From assembly GCA_023053575.1 (NCBI GenBank), contig JAKZAP010000008.1, positions 2,877,001-2,941,000 on the forward strand: a DNA stretch of 64,000 nt, written 5' to 3'. This document shows, piece after piece, positions 34,301-45,170 of the stretch. This DNA comes from Branchinecta lynchi (lineage: Eukaryota; Arthropoda; Branchiopoda; Anostraca; Branchinectidae). The notes below the pieces were generated by a model that saw only the letters and a list, made by a program, of their open reading frames with translations, did no database searches and had not been told where the DNA came from. Positions within the stretch are counted from its first letter, which is position 1; each line of letters starts with the position of its first letter. The position numbers and the translations under genes are program-made.

Positions 34301-35107
34301 TTGTACAGATCGTGGTGAACCTAATTAGACTCCCGGAATTCTGTAAACATAAGTTGGGTAACGTTGAACATGGTTGCGCAGTTTCATCTTAGATAGTTCA
34401 AGAAGCAGAGGATACATCTGTTATGAGTATTATAAGAATATTTCAGTTAAACATAACCATATCAACAGGTAACACATGTTCGCCCATCCAGCTGTGTTAA
34501 ACGTTACGAGATTAAATAGAAACTTATAGCCAAAATATTGATCACGACTGGAAAACCCTCGCATAAGTTAATTATCTTTCGTGTTTCCTTTTTTGTCTCT
34601 TTTTTCCCCCTTTTTTACTCCTTAGTGCCTTGTGTTTATTTTGACGGGTCATAAATAAATTTGTCATAAAATTCTGAGGGTATGTTCTTAAAAAAATAAT
34701 TGCCAAATACCCGATGAATAATTTATCTCAAAATATTATTATGAAGTAGTACGAAAAAGTGGCATGCAGTACTAACCATGCTACTACATGCTTCTACTCC
34801 AAGGCTGCCGTGTTACTGCATACTACTATATACTACTATAAGCAAGACTGGATGCTACTATGACAAGACAGGATACTACTGGATAAGATTGAACCAGTCT
34901 GAGGCACTTTAAATGATAGTATTCTTAGCTATTACATATTATTACATGCAACGTTTTCGTACTACTACCATAGCCTACTGCTACGCAGGCTACAAATTTT
35001 TTATATGGTAAATTCATAACATTTTAGCTCAAAAATGCGCAAACATTTATAAAACTTTGACTGTACACAAGGTCATAACAGGAATATCCTCATTACCCTG
35101 ATTATCA
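34301..35107. other. No gene seen; contains ctactactata-rich simple sequence
   Basis: 34740-34980 has many imperfect tactacta/gctactac blocks. Another LINE-tail-like phrase (gacgggtcataaataaat) sits at 34643-34660. Confidence 0.5.
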
Positions 35108-35202
35108 ACACATAGAGCACAACACATAAATTTGTATTCCTTTTCTAGCTTTTAGCTATTCGGAGTAAACTTGATTGATTGATTGATTGATTGATAGAGG
35201 CG
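35108..35202 (+). mobile_element. LINE 3-prime tail with (TTGA)n
   Basis: tttgtattccttttctagctt..tagctattcgg followed by (TTGA)6-like sequence at 35172-35198. The same 3-prime end is present in reverse at about 39128-39205. It lies about 80 bp from the IDH3B last-exon acceptor. Confidence 0.7.
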
Positions 35203-35282
35203 CCTCATTATCAGGAATGTTGAGTGTAATCAAATTTCCGACAGTATAGAAACAGGAACTTACTGACTTTCCGACTTTACAG

Positions 35283-35360
35283 GTGAGGACAAAGGATCTC
35301 GGAGGTCAAGCCACCACCAGGGCTTTTACTGCAGCTGTCATCAACAATCTCAGACATTAA
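35283..35360 (+). CDS. IDH3B: Isocitrate dehydrogenase [NAD] subunit beta, terminal exon
   Basis: After the acceptor ctttacag, 25 codons and a TAA read VRTKDLGGQATTRAFTAAVI followed by NNLRH. This matches the conserved C-terminus of IDH3B (VRT-D-GG--TT--F---VI). Frame and phase join directly to the exon ending at 18155 (K/V, phase 0). The 3-prime UTR must extend right of 35360; no AATAAA was seen before the one at about 35969, which lies inside LINE-tail sequence. The convergent open frame on the other strand ends only 84 bp away. Confidence 0.93.
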   Translation: MRTKDLGGQATTRAFTAAVINNLRH

Positions 35361-35444
35361 GGTCTGCTCAGTATAGGAATCAATTTAATTTCATGTCGTT
35401 CATGCCCGTGAAGGTTGTAGTGGAAAGGGAATCCTGATCAGTTT

Positions 35445-35802
35445 TCAATCCGTGAAGTCGGGCCTTAAAGGACACCTGAATGAAGAGTACCAAGTATCAT
35501 CCCTATCTGTATGACTTCCCTTAACGTTGCCTGCAGAAAACCCAATCCAAATACGAAATAATGTTTCCAAGCTATGATTTTTGCTCCATTTTACATCTGC
35601 CCTTATTTCAGTACCGAACAATTTTAGAAATGACGTAATGTCTCCAATCAACTCTTCTTCTGGAATATGTTTTAACCAGTTAAGCCCAAACGTACATCTA
35701 GAACAAATTCCAGTACGATCCGGCCAGCGCTGTACAAGATTCGAATGAATTGCGCTTTTTGTCTTTGAGTCTGCATATGCAAACCTCCAGAAGCGAACAT
35801 CC
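35445..35802 (-). CDS. Unrecognised open frame, possible last exon of a convergent gene
   Basis: On the - strand a frame of about 119 codons runs from a possible splice acceptor (gactttttcaaaatag, just right of 35802) to a stop at 35445. Its content is protein-like: RFWRFAYADSKTKSAIHSN near the start, WPDRTGICSRCTFGLNWLKH in the middle and a C-terminus CPLRPDFTD, with balanced W, C, R and D content and no low complexity. I recognise no family. It could be a host exon converging on IDH3B, or a transposon remnant. No internal ATG in a good context defines it as a whole gene; the first in-frame ATG-like position would give a 68-residue product. Confidence 0.4.
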
Positions 35803-35892
35803 CTATTTTGAAAAAGTCATGCTCAGGAGAAGAATGCTCTCCTTGGCCATGTCCGTAAATGCATTGTCCATGGTGTGTTCAAGTATGGTTTC

Positions 35893-36590
35893 ATTTTAAT
35901 TTAATTTAATTTAATTTAATTTAATTTAATTTATTTAATTTTAATTTAATTTAATTTAATTTAATTTCAAAATAAATGCGGCACAACATTTCATGCGCGA
36001 GCAAATTGATTGGCACTTGTCGTTAACCTACAACTAATACATATATACAATTGTCATACAATAAGTACACTAGATCAAGTAAGGTTGTTATGATATAAAG
36101 TAAACTGAGGCACAAAACTATTACGGTACCTTTCAGTTTTACAAACGACAGGTGTGAGTTTTGGTACTTTCATAGCTGCTTCTCTTGGAGGTCTGTTTCT
36201 TTCCGGTTTAAAAGGTGGAGGAAGCATATTTCGGTAAACAGGGTGGGATAATAGATTTGTTCCGAAACGTTGGCACAGCTGTCCTCTACGAACAGAAAGG
36301 GGCTCCAGCTTACACTCCTTTAGGAGATACGAGTACGGCATTTTATGGCCACCAATTATAATTTGCACAGCACGTTTTTGGATTCTTTCCAACTTATCTG
36401 AGTCACTCCTTGTAAGTCCATAATGCCATGCTGGACAAGCATATTCAAGTAGTGAACGGACAAACATACAATACAAAGCTTTCATTCTTTCTTTAGGGAC
36501 TTTGAATTTCTTTAGGATTTTTAACATACTCATGGAAGAGTTAGCTTTCTTTAAAATATACTTGGTTTCATCGTTCAGGTGTCCTTAAAA
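35893..36590 (-). mobile_element. LINE 3-prime part with (TTAAA)n tail
   Basis: Frame 36075-36533 (152 residues, open to about 36585) includes VRSLLEYACPAWHYGLTRSD and LERIQKRAVQIIIGGHKMPY, the thumb/C-terminal block (LEYA-P-WH-gLT---d-lE-iQkRA) of non-LTR reverse transcriptases. The 3-prime side ends with a (TTTAA)n microsatellite at 35893-35967, a common tail type in CR1/L2-like LINEs. Truncated at the 5-prime side by a TAA and loss of homology at about 36590. Confidence 0.9.
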
Positions 36591-37723
36591 GCACGTATCG
36601 CCACCTGAGACGCTGCGTATAAGTTAAATGTTATTTATAACCCGGTACAGACTTCGCATAGCAATGCACAAAAAAAAGAAAGAAATAACACTGCAACAAC
36701 AGAATAAATAATTAATAGCCACTAAACCGAGACATTATTGAGCTCCATGGGTGACCTCAGTTGATCAATTTTGTATCACTTGAATCTTGAAACAAAAGTG
36801 AAATAAGGAAGATTAAATTTTTCCTCGGTGTAAGAAGTACGTTTATTTTACTGCGTAAAATTGAGTTGTAACATATTTGCTCGCTAAGATTACTTCCGTG
36901 CCCCTTTATATAGACGTAAATGAAGCCGCGAAATTTGGAACAGCGTCGAAGCGTGGTCAGTAGAAGCGTTGTCGAACGTCAAACGAGCCCGGCACACCCT
37001 TTGCGGACTTGTATGTCAAGCTCGATTTTAATCCTTATCGAAGCGAATTTTTATATATGTATTTTCCTTGTCTTATTTTTATTTCTAGATTGAAATTATA
37101 CAAGAGCCGATACGTGTTTAAATGGTAAATTTGTAGCTTCAGTTTCAAAGCGTAAGGCGCCAATCTTGCTCTGCTAAACCGTTCAAGTGCTTCCAGCTGA
37201 AAGGGTAGCAAGTCTTACGTCGGAAGAACAGGGATCAAGTTTCCTCTTTTGAGTTGGTTTTGATGGTCTTACGCGGCCAAAATCATATCCTCTACGTAAA
37301 ATCTGCGTCTGATTGGCACCAGACGTTAAGTTTGACCTAAGCTCGACTTCCCAGGGCAGGTTTTGGCCCCACCACCCACCAATCACTAGAAAAAGTAATG
37401 AATTAGGTGCGTAGGGAATCCACTCCATTTTTTGGGGTTGTTTTGCCCCGCTTCGTACAGGTCTCGTCGATTTCGCTGCGTTTTCTGCCGAAACACCGAC
37501 TTAGGGTCACCAACGCAAAGTATATTTTTTTTCTGTGCGAAAGGGTAACACCGAGTCGCAAACACAGTGTTTTCATCCAGGCTGTGTTGACACAAGTCGC
37601 TTGACAATACCGGAAGTTTGTTAATATCCTATGACCGATTCTCAATCAGTCAGCATATTGTTCAGTTATACCGAGCGAAGTTGGCCTAAGAGCAGGTATA
37701 CTCAGTCTTCCCTCGCCCTAGGC
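36591..37723. other. No gene seen
   Basis: Starts with a LINE-tail-like phrase in reverse (gggttataaataacat, about 36628-36645 when reversed). Overlapping frames at 37183-37645 (for example 37183-37428 on -, IGGWWGQNLPWEVELRS) have no known domain and look like repeat-derived chance frames. Confidence 0.45.
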
Positions 37724-37727
37724 TTAA

Positions 37728-38152
37728 AGGCACAGAAAACTTGACTACGCAACTTTCGGCTATCAAACCGACCTGGGGGGCTTAGTTAAAGATATTAGGA
37801 CTTATTGTCGACAGGCCCCCCCCCTTCTTTGTTATCTCGAATCCCTTCCTTAGTGTTCCCCAAAGCTAGCTGGCAGGCCCTTGCCCCTTATGCACTATAA
37901 AAGTTCGCCTTTGGCCGTGTTTCGGCCATAGTATCGGGATAGTAGTCAAGATGTCGTGCGTTCGATTCCTACTCCCGGCACACAAACCTTTTGCTCTTTT
38001 TCTACTAACTCAAAAGTCGAATTCTCGGAAACTGCCCGGAAACTGCAATGGTCGTAACGAGAATTTTTCTTACTCGCAATATCGGCTGAAGATACATTCT
38101 TGATATGTCAGCTAGCTCCCCGAGTCAAGTTTGAGTCAAGTTTTCTGTTCCT
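37728..38152. mobile_element. 425 bp piggyBac-like MITE, TTAA flanks
   Basis: Terminal repeats AGGCACAGAAAACTTGACT (left, 37728-37746) and its reverse complement with one mismatch (38134-38152) are directly bordered by TTAA on both sides (37724-37727, 38153-38156). TTAA target duplication is diagnostic of piggyBac-type elements. The interior has a tRNA-like patch at about 37930-37985 (gtgcgttcgattcct resembles a B box), but the arms do not fold well. No transposase. Confidence 0.85.
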
Positions 38153-38159
38153 TTAAGAT

Positions 38160-38620
38160 CTTAATTTTGCTTCTTATTTGTCAAAAGCCTCTGCGCTATT
38201 GGATCGTGCAAGTGCATTTCCGAATTTCTAAGTATAAGTGTGACCCTTACGTAAGTGTTCTGTTCTTTCTGTGATCTTGTTCGAAGTCGAGTTGATAATA
38301 CAAGTTCTGTCTCATACCGCCTACATGCTTAACTAATTAGTGGGGTTCGTTACCCCAAAGTGGGTGTCCCCATGCCGCCGTGTTACAGCGCCACCGTATG
38401 TTTTCCACCACCCAGGAAAGCTTGCATCATCAAGAGGATTAGTTGGGTCAGACGAAAGGGTCAAATACTTCGGTGGGTTTGTCGCCACCGTCCGTTTTCC
38501 GCCAACTCACTAGTGCAGGTAGCTGGTTCATGTAATTCCAGATCTAAACCCTTAAATGCGAAGAGGGGTTTACCGCCACCAACGCTAAAATAAATCCTAT
38601 ATAGCTAATACGAAGACTGA
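38160..38620. other. No gene seen
   Basis: Frame 38360-38593 has no domain. The phrases ccgccgtgttacagcgccaccgt and tttgtcgccaccgtccgttttccgccaac hint at a degraded local repeat. Confidence 0.45.
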
Positions 38621-38625
38621 GCTAT

Positions 38626-38972
38626 GTGGGAAGGGGTTTAAGTCGGATTGGTCCTTACTACTGCCCTATGTGTGGGGAGATGAATGAGAATGTGTTGCAC
38701 CTGATGTGTGAATGTAGTGAATTGGATGGGTTGAGGGATGAAGTGTTTGGAAAAAGAGTGTACGATGAGGAATGGTTGGTTAAAGTAATGAAGGATGAAT
38801 GTTTTTCGGGAGTTCGCCAGTTGGGAAGATTCCTTAAGCTTTCGATGAAGCATCGTGAAAGATTCATTTAGGTTTATTAGTAATTTAGTGAAAATTTATT
38901 TTTATTTTGTTTTGTATTGCCATGGCCCTCGGGCTTTTTGTGTAAATATATATCATATCATATCATATCATA
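38626..38972 (+). mobile_element. LINE 3-prime end, zinc knuckle, (ATATC)n tail
   Basis: Frame 38626-38871 encodes CPMCGEMNENVLHLMCECSE and HRERF near the end, parallel to 19680-19970 (HRERF there too). After the stop comes about 70 bp of UTR and (atatc)n at 38947-38972. The two relatives have different microsatellite tails. Confidence 0.75.
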
Positions 38973-38978
38973 TTCCAG

Positions 38979-39062
38979 ATAATTACTTATTTTTAAGTCG
39001 AACTAAAGAAACTGTACAACTTGAAACAACTCAAGGCCACCAAACTATTCAAATTTCAAAAG
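38979..39062 (+). CDS. Very tentative exon-like frame
   Basis: An acceptor-like attccag precedes and a donor-like AAAAG/gtgaga follows an 84 bp open segment (NYLFLSRTKETVQLETTQGH). Against it: it starts right behind the LINE microsatellite tail and shows no recognised homology. It could also be ordinary flanking sequence. Confidence 0.15.
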
Positions 39063-39127
39063 GTGAGAAATCGCCCGCAGAATTACTTCTCTTGAAGGCT
39101 TTCCTTCTTGATACGTAATTTTAACTT

Positions 39128-39205
39128 TCAATCAATTAATCAATCAATCACGTTTAATCCGAATAGCTAAAAGCTAGAAAAGGAATAAAAATTTACAAAA
39201 TACAC
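39128..39205 (-). mobile_element. LINE 3-prime tail with (TTGA)n, reverse
   Basis: Reverse complement of the tail at 35140-35198: caatcaattaatcaatcaat, then ccgaatagctaaaagctaga. Confidence 0.65.
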
Positions 39206-39869
39206 AGACACACAAGAAACAAATTAACTAATACACTTACAAGAAATTACCGTTATTCAGTAGCCGTGATGCTTAATGCGTTTGGCGCTGGACACCCCAT
39301 CAGAATATTAGGTCGGACAAGGTTTGACCCTACCCTCTAACCCTCTAGGGGACGTAAGATGTCCTGGGTAGCGGTAAACACCCTTTTCACATTTAAAGAT
39401 TTAAATCTCAGACTACCTGTACAGACTACCTGAGTTAAAAGGTGTCAGAAAACATATGGTGGCGGAAAACCGCGGTGGTATTTCCAAGTTAATGTGGTCG
39501 GGTCCCTGATACGCCTGCCGTAAAAATTTTAGTACAAAACGAAGTGCATTTTAAGTTAAAAAAACTATTAGCCTTCAAAGCGCCAAGTTTCATCGTCCTA
39601 GTACATCTGGAAGTATCTTAACTCGCAACAGTGAAACCGCGACCGACCGGTGGAACACGCTCCAAGAGTATTGGGCTAACATTTGCTCTACCTTTTGTGG
39701 TGTAATCCTGCTAATCCCGGGATAGTTCAACATAAAGTTGATAGTTTAAAGGTGATAGTTTTGACCTGATCCGAAAATCTCTGAAGTCTAAGCTTGGTCG
39801 TCAGTGGGATGGTGCAAGAAGAATGCTAACAAGATGAAAGCAACATCGCTTGCTACCTCACTTTCTGTG
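39206..39869. other. No gene seen; one B-family scrap
   Basis: 39485-39650 includes gtcgggtccctgatacgcct and ccaagtttcatcgtcctagt, B-family modules in reverse. The rest is unassigned. Confidence 0.5.
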
Positions 39870-40890
39870 CACAAGTGGAAACAAATTTGGAAGAAGGTAG
39901 CTTCTGTAAATACAACGTCTCGGCATCGTCGAGTCGAGTTGGAGAAGCTGAGGGCCCCGCAGCAGTAGCGGAGCTTGGGGTACCCACTTCAGTGGTGTAT
40001 TCTCTTCAATTCCTTTGGACACGTCGCATATTGATCAGCTGGCAAATCAAGCTGGTGAAAGCTGGTGTTGGTTGTTTTGTTATGGGTGTGTGCATTAAAC
40101 AATCTCAGCTACGCTCATGATCTGCTGGTTTTGGCACCAACATTTGCAGCTTTAAATCAGCTGCTGGGTATTTTTGCGATGAGTATTATATTGCTCATGA
40201 CATCGTCTTCCAATACCCGAAAGACAGTATGTATGGCATTTATTCCTCCTGGCTCGCGTCTAAACTTTCCACCGGTTCGCCTGTCGGGACAGTTGCTGAC
40301 GTTTGTTGATCCGTTCAAGTATCTCGGTTTCAGCTTTACTCCGAAACTAACTGATGAATTGCGCATCGCAGCCCTGTCCAGGTCTTTGTGTGCCCGTGCC
40401 AATGTGCTAATTCGTAGATTTGGTAGGTGTGATGCTCCTCTAAAATCTGTTCTTTTCAGAGCCTACTGTACACAACTTTATTGCGTTTCCCTCGTGAACA
40501 GGCTTACCCTGAAGCGTGAGAGGGCTTTCCGGGTCCTATACAACAATTCTCCAAGGGGGTTGCATGGGTTCTCTTGGAGTTGTAGTGCTTCAGGTATGTT
40601 TGTTGGTGAAGTTTGGTGAAGTGAGGCGGGCCCTATCACTTCAGACACGAATTCTCCGTGCTGAGAATCCTCTCCTGGTTATGGCGAGTTCCCATATGCG
40701 GCTGAGTGTGCCAATTTGGCCGTGGGGTACCCTATTTTATAGTTTATAGTGGGTTCTCTCCAGGTTGATATGCCGAAATTTGTTTTATTTCAATTGTGGT
40801 TCTATATTTATACAGTGTTTGTTACTTATTTTGTCATTTGTTTGACCCTATCGTATCCTAGTTTTAATAAAATAAAATATAAAACAAAAC
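39870..40890 (+). mobile_element. LINE reverse transcriptase, inactive, 3-prime two-thirds
   Basis: Frame 40065-40619 contains SYAHDLLVLAPTFAALNQLL (catalytic YADD altered to YAHD), then TRKTVCMAF, FVDPFKYLGFSFTPKLTDE, SRSLCARANVLIRRF and SVLFRAYCTQLYCVSLVN. This is the RT palm/thumb of a CR1/L2-type LINE. Frameshifts separate it from 39875-40120 upstream and from 40516-40749 downstream. A tail of AATAAAATAAAATATAAAAC ends near 40890. The mutated aspartate and the frameshifts make it dead. Confidence 0.88.
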
Positions 40891-41240
40891 GGTTAAGACA
40901 TTTAATTAAATAGACCGAATCACATGTTAGGTTTGACTGAAAATCCCAAGTTAGTTGACCCCCCCCCCCCCCAAGGGTCTTCAGAGTTCGTCAACTTGTG
41001 GTTAATTCATCTGCCCCCTGGTGAAGGGACAAATCAGCTCAAGCCGCATTTTGTTTAAACTCGATTTTCCCCATGTCGTTCTTCGTTTTGCCTTCCCTGT
41101 TCGTTTTGCCCCTTTAACTTGTTTCAAACTCGTTTACAGTTGAGCTTGTAAACAAAAAAGCCTACTGCACCAGTTTTAAATTGAAGGGTTACTAACTTCA
41201 GAATTCAGTTTTCACACCTCTTTTTAGCTACTCAGCAGTA
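40891..41240. other. No gene seen
   Basis: Contains a C run at 40960-40973; otherwise unassigned. Confidence 0.5.
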
Positions 41241-41681
41241 ATGGTTGGAAAGGCAGTTTTATTGTTGACTACACTTGTTCATGAAATCGTTTTGACTAAA
41301 AAAATCACTTCAGTCACAATCAGAAGAAGACTGGTGTTTCTTCTTTCTCCCTTTACCAGAATTTCCAAGAATCTGGCTGAGAATTTTCACAATCCCATCA
41401 TCTCGTCTTGCCTTACTTTTCTGCTCGTTGATCTGCTTTACTTGCTTTCTTATCTAACTTTTCCTAGAAGTCTTTTGTGGCATTTTGGTACGAAATTCGC
41501 ATTTTTCTTCTTATATACGTCATTTTCTGTTGGAGCTTCTCAAGTTTCTGGAAAGATTCTTTATGAAAAGTTTTTTTTCGTCTTTTACAGAAGAGGACGA
41601 AGACGCCATGTCCTAGCCTTGACTGTTGAAATCAAATTCCTAGCATTCCAGCTGAGGTCGGGGATCCAAGAACTTTGCTAG
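41241..41681. other. Unassigned long open frame, probably not a gene
   Basis: The + strand is open for 146 codons (hydrophobic, leucine and phenylalanine rich). The - strand of the same DNA gives broken lysine/serine-rich frames (for example MASSSSSVKDEKKLFIKNL near 41610) that look more like a decayed protein such as a retroelement gag with frameshifts. Neither reading matches a family I know. Confidence 0.3.
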
Positions 41682-41689
41682 ACCACCTT

Positions 41690-42833
41690 TTTGTGCTGAG
41701 AACGAAAATCGTACTGCACCACTCCGTACCGGTGTAGGTCACCGACTGTTTAGCCTATAAAGGCAGATTAGGCCTATAAAGACCGACTCTATAAAAACAA
41801 TTTTCCTAGCAGGACCCCATAAGCTAAATCAAATAAACTGAATCTGAATCTTCTTTTTATGGTCGATCGAATGGTACATTTCTTATTTTTTTTAAACTTA
41901 GATATTTTTCTTAGAAACGTCGTAGAAGTCAAGAAAAAGCGATTATTCTCAACTTTTAAAACCAAGATGTTATTTTTCTCGGAAAACTTCCAGCAAACTA
42001 TATTTTTTTCTTATTCAATTACAGTAAGCTCCTTACCAATAGTGTGAGCTCTCAAAACTTCAAAAATATTTGGTTTTAAGAATTTCTGGAGTGTTTAAAG
42101 TCAAGCATCCATGTTTTTAGCATTGAGTGACACGAAAATTTTGAACGAAATATATTAGTCGACCATAAGCTTAGGGCTAGTTTTTGACCTGGAACCCAAT
42201 CAGGATATTAGCTTTTCCTTTATAGCTACGTATAGGTCATGTAGGCTATATAGTCTATCTATATAGGTTGAATAGTCTATATAGGCTGAATAGTCTATAT
42301 AGGCTGAATAGCCTATACATCCGATAATGATCTTTTTTGGGAACCACGAGTTTTGAACAATCTTTCCAGACGTTTTGAGCCAAGAACCAAAATCGCGTCG
42401 GATAACACTGCACCTGTTTAGGTAACTGACATTTTGGCCTATAGGGGCAATTTGAGCGTATAAAGACCAACTCAATGAAAACATTTCTCCGTGCACAACG
42501 AAACACAGCGAACTCGACAAACTATATATATTCTTAGTCCTTTGTGTGTGGATGATCGAATGAAATATTCAGTATTTTTCTAAACTTGTTGAAGGTAATT
42601 TTTGTAGGGGATGTTCCAATCACTCTAACCGACTAGGTTTTCACATTCCATTGGAAAGACAGGCTTCTTGCCAATTTTTTAAAAACTTGAATCTTCTACC
42701 TCACCTGTTGGGTGGTACATTATTGAGGAGACGCCAGACGGTGTCGGATTATGGAGGCCCCACTTCCCCCATCTGGGAACATTCTGTTTCCGAAAACGGA
42801 TTGGATAGCAAAACATTAATTCAGTCCCATGAT
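41690..42833. other. No gene seen; tandem ctatataggctgaatag repeat at 42240-42315
   Basis: Four to five imperfect 18 bp repeats (tagtctatataggctgaa) create a repetitive frame on the - strand (IDYSAYIDYSAY). A block at 41695-41800 (aaaatcgtactgcacc / ggcctataaagaccg) recurs diverged and inverted-looking at 42380-42480 (caaaatcgcgtcgg / ggcctatagg..gtataaagacc), so the two flank a roughly 700 bp stretch. Confidence 0.55.
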
Positions 42834-43267
42834 CAGGGTTGCCCCACGTCGCACGATAGAGTGAATTGTCACTCTATTTTGTTTTTGTCATTCTTGTCCT
42901 ACGTAGGACATAACATTCACTCTATTTCAATAAACGTCCAGAGGTGTCATTTTCCAGCAGTGATTCGGACCAAATGTGACTATTTCACTTTTTTTGCAAG
43001 GAGACTAAATTAAGATTTATAGTTTTGCAGCATTGATTCTGACAAAAAGTGACCGTTACACATTTTTCATGAAATCACTAAAATCACTCTCTGTTTTCGA
43101 CGAAAAGTCACTCTTTATTTTTTTTCGAGAGAGAGTTTATTTAAAACAACATCGTAGCTGACAGCTAATTTGCGTTGCTTCACTGTACTAAATAACAAAC
43201 TAACACGAAAAAAAAAAAAGAAGAAAATATCACTCGGCTTTGTTTGCAACACGATGTGGCAACACTG
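42834..43267. mobile_element. 434 bp hAT-like MITE
   Basis: Left end CAGGGTTGCC, right end gatgtggcaacactg (reverse of CAG-GTTGCC with one change). Flanking 8-mers cccatgat and ctcatgaa agree at 6 of 8 positions. Internal sequence from the left end (cgatagagtgaattgtcact, gtcctacgtaggacataa) matches 63396-63710 in the opposite orientation. The right half has an extra A/T-rich segment. Confidence 0.7.
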
Positions 43268-43606
43268 CTCATGAATAATGCTTGTATTTCAACTTCATTG
43301 TCTTATGTCGTTTATCATTTATTGTCTTATGTCGTTTATCATCTGTATGCAAATACGCCTGCCTTTCGCGGTAATTCTTGAAAGTGAGAGAAATGACGAT
43401 TTACATGAACCCGACCACGAGGAAGTAATGTTATGCGTCTGATATATCATCCGCAAGATCGAACAGAAACCAAGGAAGATCAGACGAATAGGTAATTAAA
43501 AAAGTCGTGACGGAAAATGCAAATTCTTTGAGAGTGTTAGTGACAGGAAGATCGAAATTGCACCGAAAGTTTGAAAGCTAATCTTCTTGTTGGAGGAATG
43601 CCATTT

Positions 43607-43975
43607 TTTCTAACTCTTTGCATCTTGAGTGACCCGGCGTCTTTCGCTGTATGTGAATGCCAGTATGTAGGTAATGTGAGCGTTATGTTGTCAGACGGGT
43701 AGATAAATGTACATACAGCTCGATTTTTTCAGTCGGATGTAAATTTCGTCGGACGCTCTGAATTTCCTCAGGTTTCGCCATAGACTCTGTGTGCACATAG
43801 CTCAAGGCGGACAGTACCCTATGTTTGTGATTATAGCGTAAAACAGTAACAAAGGCTCATACATTTGTATAGGCAATAGTTACGTTTTTGCAGATACCAT
43901 GGTATCTGATACCACGATCTAAGTCATTTTCGCAGTTACCGTGGCATCATATACCACGGTCAAAAGGCGTTTTTG
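43607..43975 (+). repeat. Direct repeat X, left of an A element
   Basis: 369 bp from tttctaactctttgcatctt to ggcgtttttg. It is repeated at 45171-45530 with a few substitutions and a 12 bp deletion. It includes palindromic gataccatggtatctgatac and gtataggcaatag. Confidence 0.9.
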
Positions 43976-45170
43976 GGATCCCAAAACGGAAGTGGAGGGA
44001 TACCTATGACATCGCAAAAGTTGTCCGTCTGTCTGTCCGTCCGTCCGTCCGTCTGTAAGCACGATAACTCTCGAAGGGATATGGTGTGAGGGTTCGTTGG
44101 GTCGTCGGACCAGTCAAGTTCGTAGATGGGCTTTGTAGCTCTACATTTAGGGGTGGGGGAGGGGATTCAAATAAGGGACAAACAAAATATTTTGAAACAG
44201 CTAATGTGATAGTCGATTATGGGGTAAGAAGACATGCTGAACATGATGGTGAAAACCATTTTGTCATCAGACAAGTAGTTCGCCCGGAATCCAGCCAAAA
44301 CCGGAAAGTTTGTTGAAAGTAAAAGTTTTATTTGAAGTTGATTAGATGTTCGATTTAGGGGTAGGAAGAGATGCTGAAGACGATGGTGAAAATCATTTTC
44401 TCGACGGACAAGTAGTTCGACCGGAATCCGGCCCAAACCGGAAATTTCGTTAAAAGTAAAAGTTATATTTTAAGTTGATTAGATGTTCGATTTAGGGGTA
44501 GGAAGACACGCTGAACACAGTGGTGAAAACTATTTTCTCGACGGACAAGTAGTTCGCCCAGAATCCGGCCCAAACCGGAAAGTTTGTTAAAATTAAAAGT
44601 TTTAGTTGAAGTTGATTAGATGTTAGATTTAGGGCAAAAAGACATGGTGAACAGTTGTGTGAAACAAATTTTCTATCCGGACATGTAGTTCGCCCGGAAT
44701 CCGGCCAAAACTGGAAAATTGGTAGAAGTTAAAGTTTTATTTCTAGTTGATTAGATAACCGATATAGGGGTACGAAGAGATGCTGAATCCGTGTTTGACA
44801 ATCATATTTTACCCAAACATATAGTTCGACCGGAATCAGGCTGGAGTCGGAAAATTTGTCATAAGTTAAATTTTTATTTTAAAGTTGATTAGAAGTTCAT
44901 TATTGGGGAAAGGAGATACCCTGAGTTCATTTTTGAGCTTTCTTTTTTTCGCCGGACAATTAGTTCTGGAGTTTGGCTGAAATCGGGAAATTGGCGGTAG
45001 TGGCAGGAAGTTTGTCTCAGATGATTAGCTATTTGGCCTTAATCTGTTTCTGAATTTTAATTGTAAAAATGTTCAAGGAGTGTGGCGATGACTGGATCTG
45101 GCTAAGACAAGACCCAGTTGTCGGGATCAGATAATGAATTTTTGGGATCCCATCGAAACCTTTGGTCTTG
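43975..45170 (+). mobile_element. A-family element flanked by 365 bp direct repeats
   Basis: It starts GGGATCCCAAAACGGAAGTGG and ends gggatcccatcgaaacctttggtcttg. Complete, with about seven internal repeats and a hairpin-capable terminus at each end. It sits flush between X (43607-43975) and X-prime (45171-45530), so the repeats abut both element ends exactly. Confidence 0.85.

Larger units (their letters stand above)
18156..35282 (+). other. IDH3B: IDH3B last intron, 17,127 bp, transposon-filled
   Basis: It is bounded by gtaaga at 18156 and by ctttacag ending at 35282. It contains A and B family elements, LINE ends, at least four MITEs, a NUMT, a solo LTR and minisatellites. No other host exon was recognised inside it. 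Reading through the donor would add about 20 residues before a stop. Confidence 0.9.

Noticed and set aside
37905..37990. Possible tRNA in the piggyBac-like MITE
   Set aside because: The B-box-like motif exists but stems do not pair; kept only as a tRNA-like patch.
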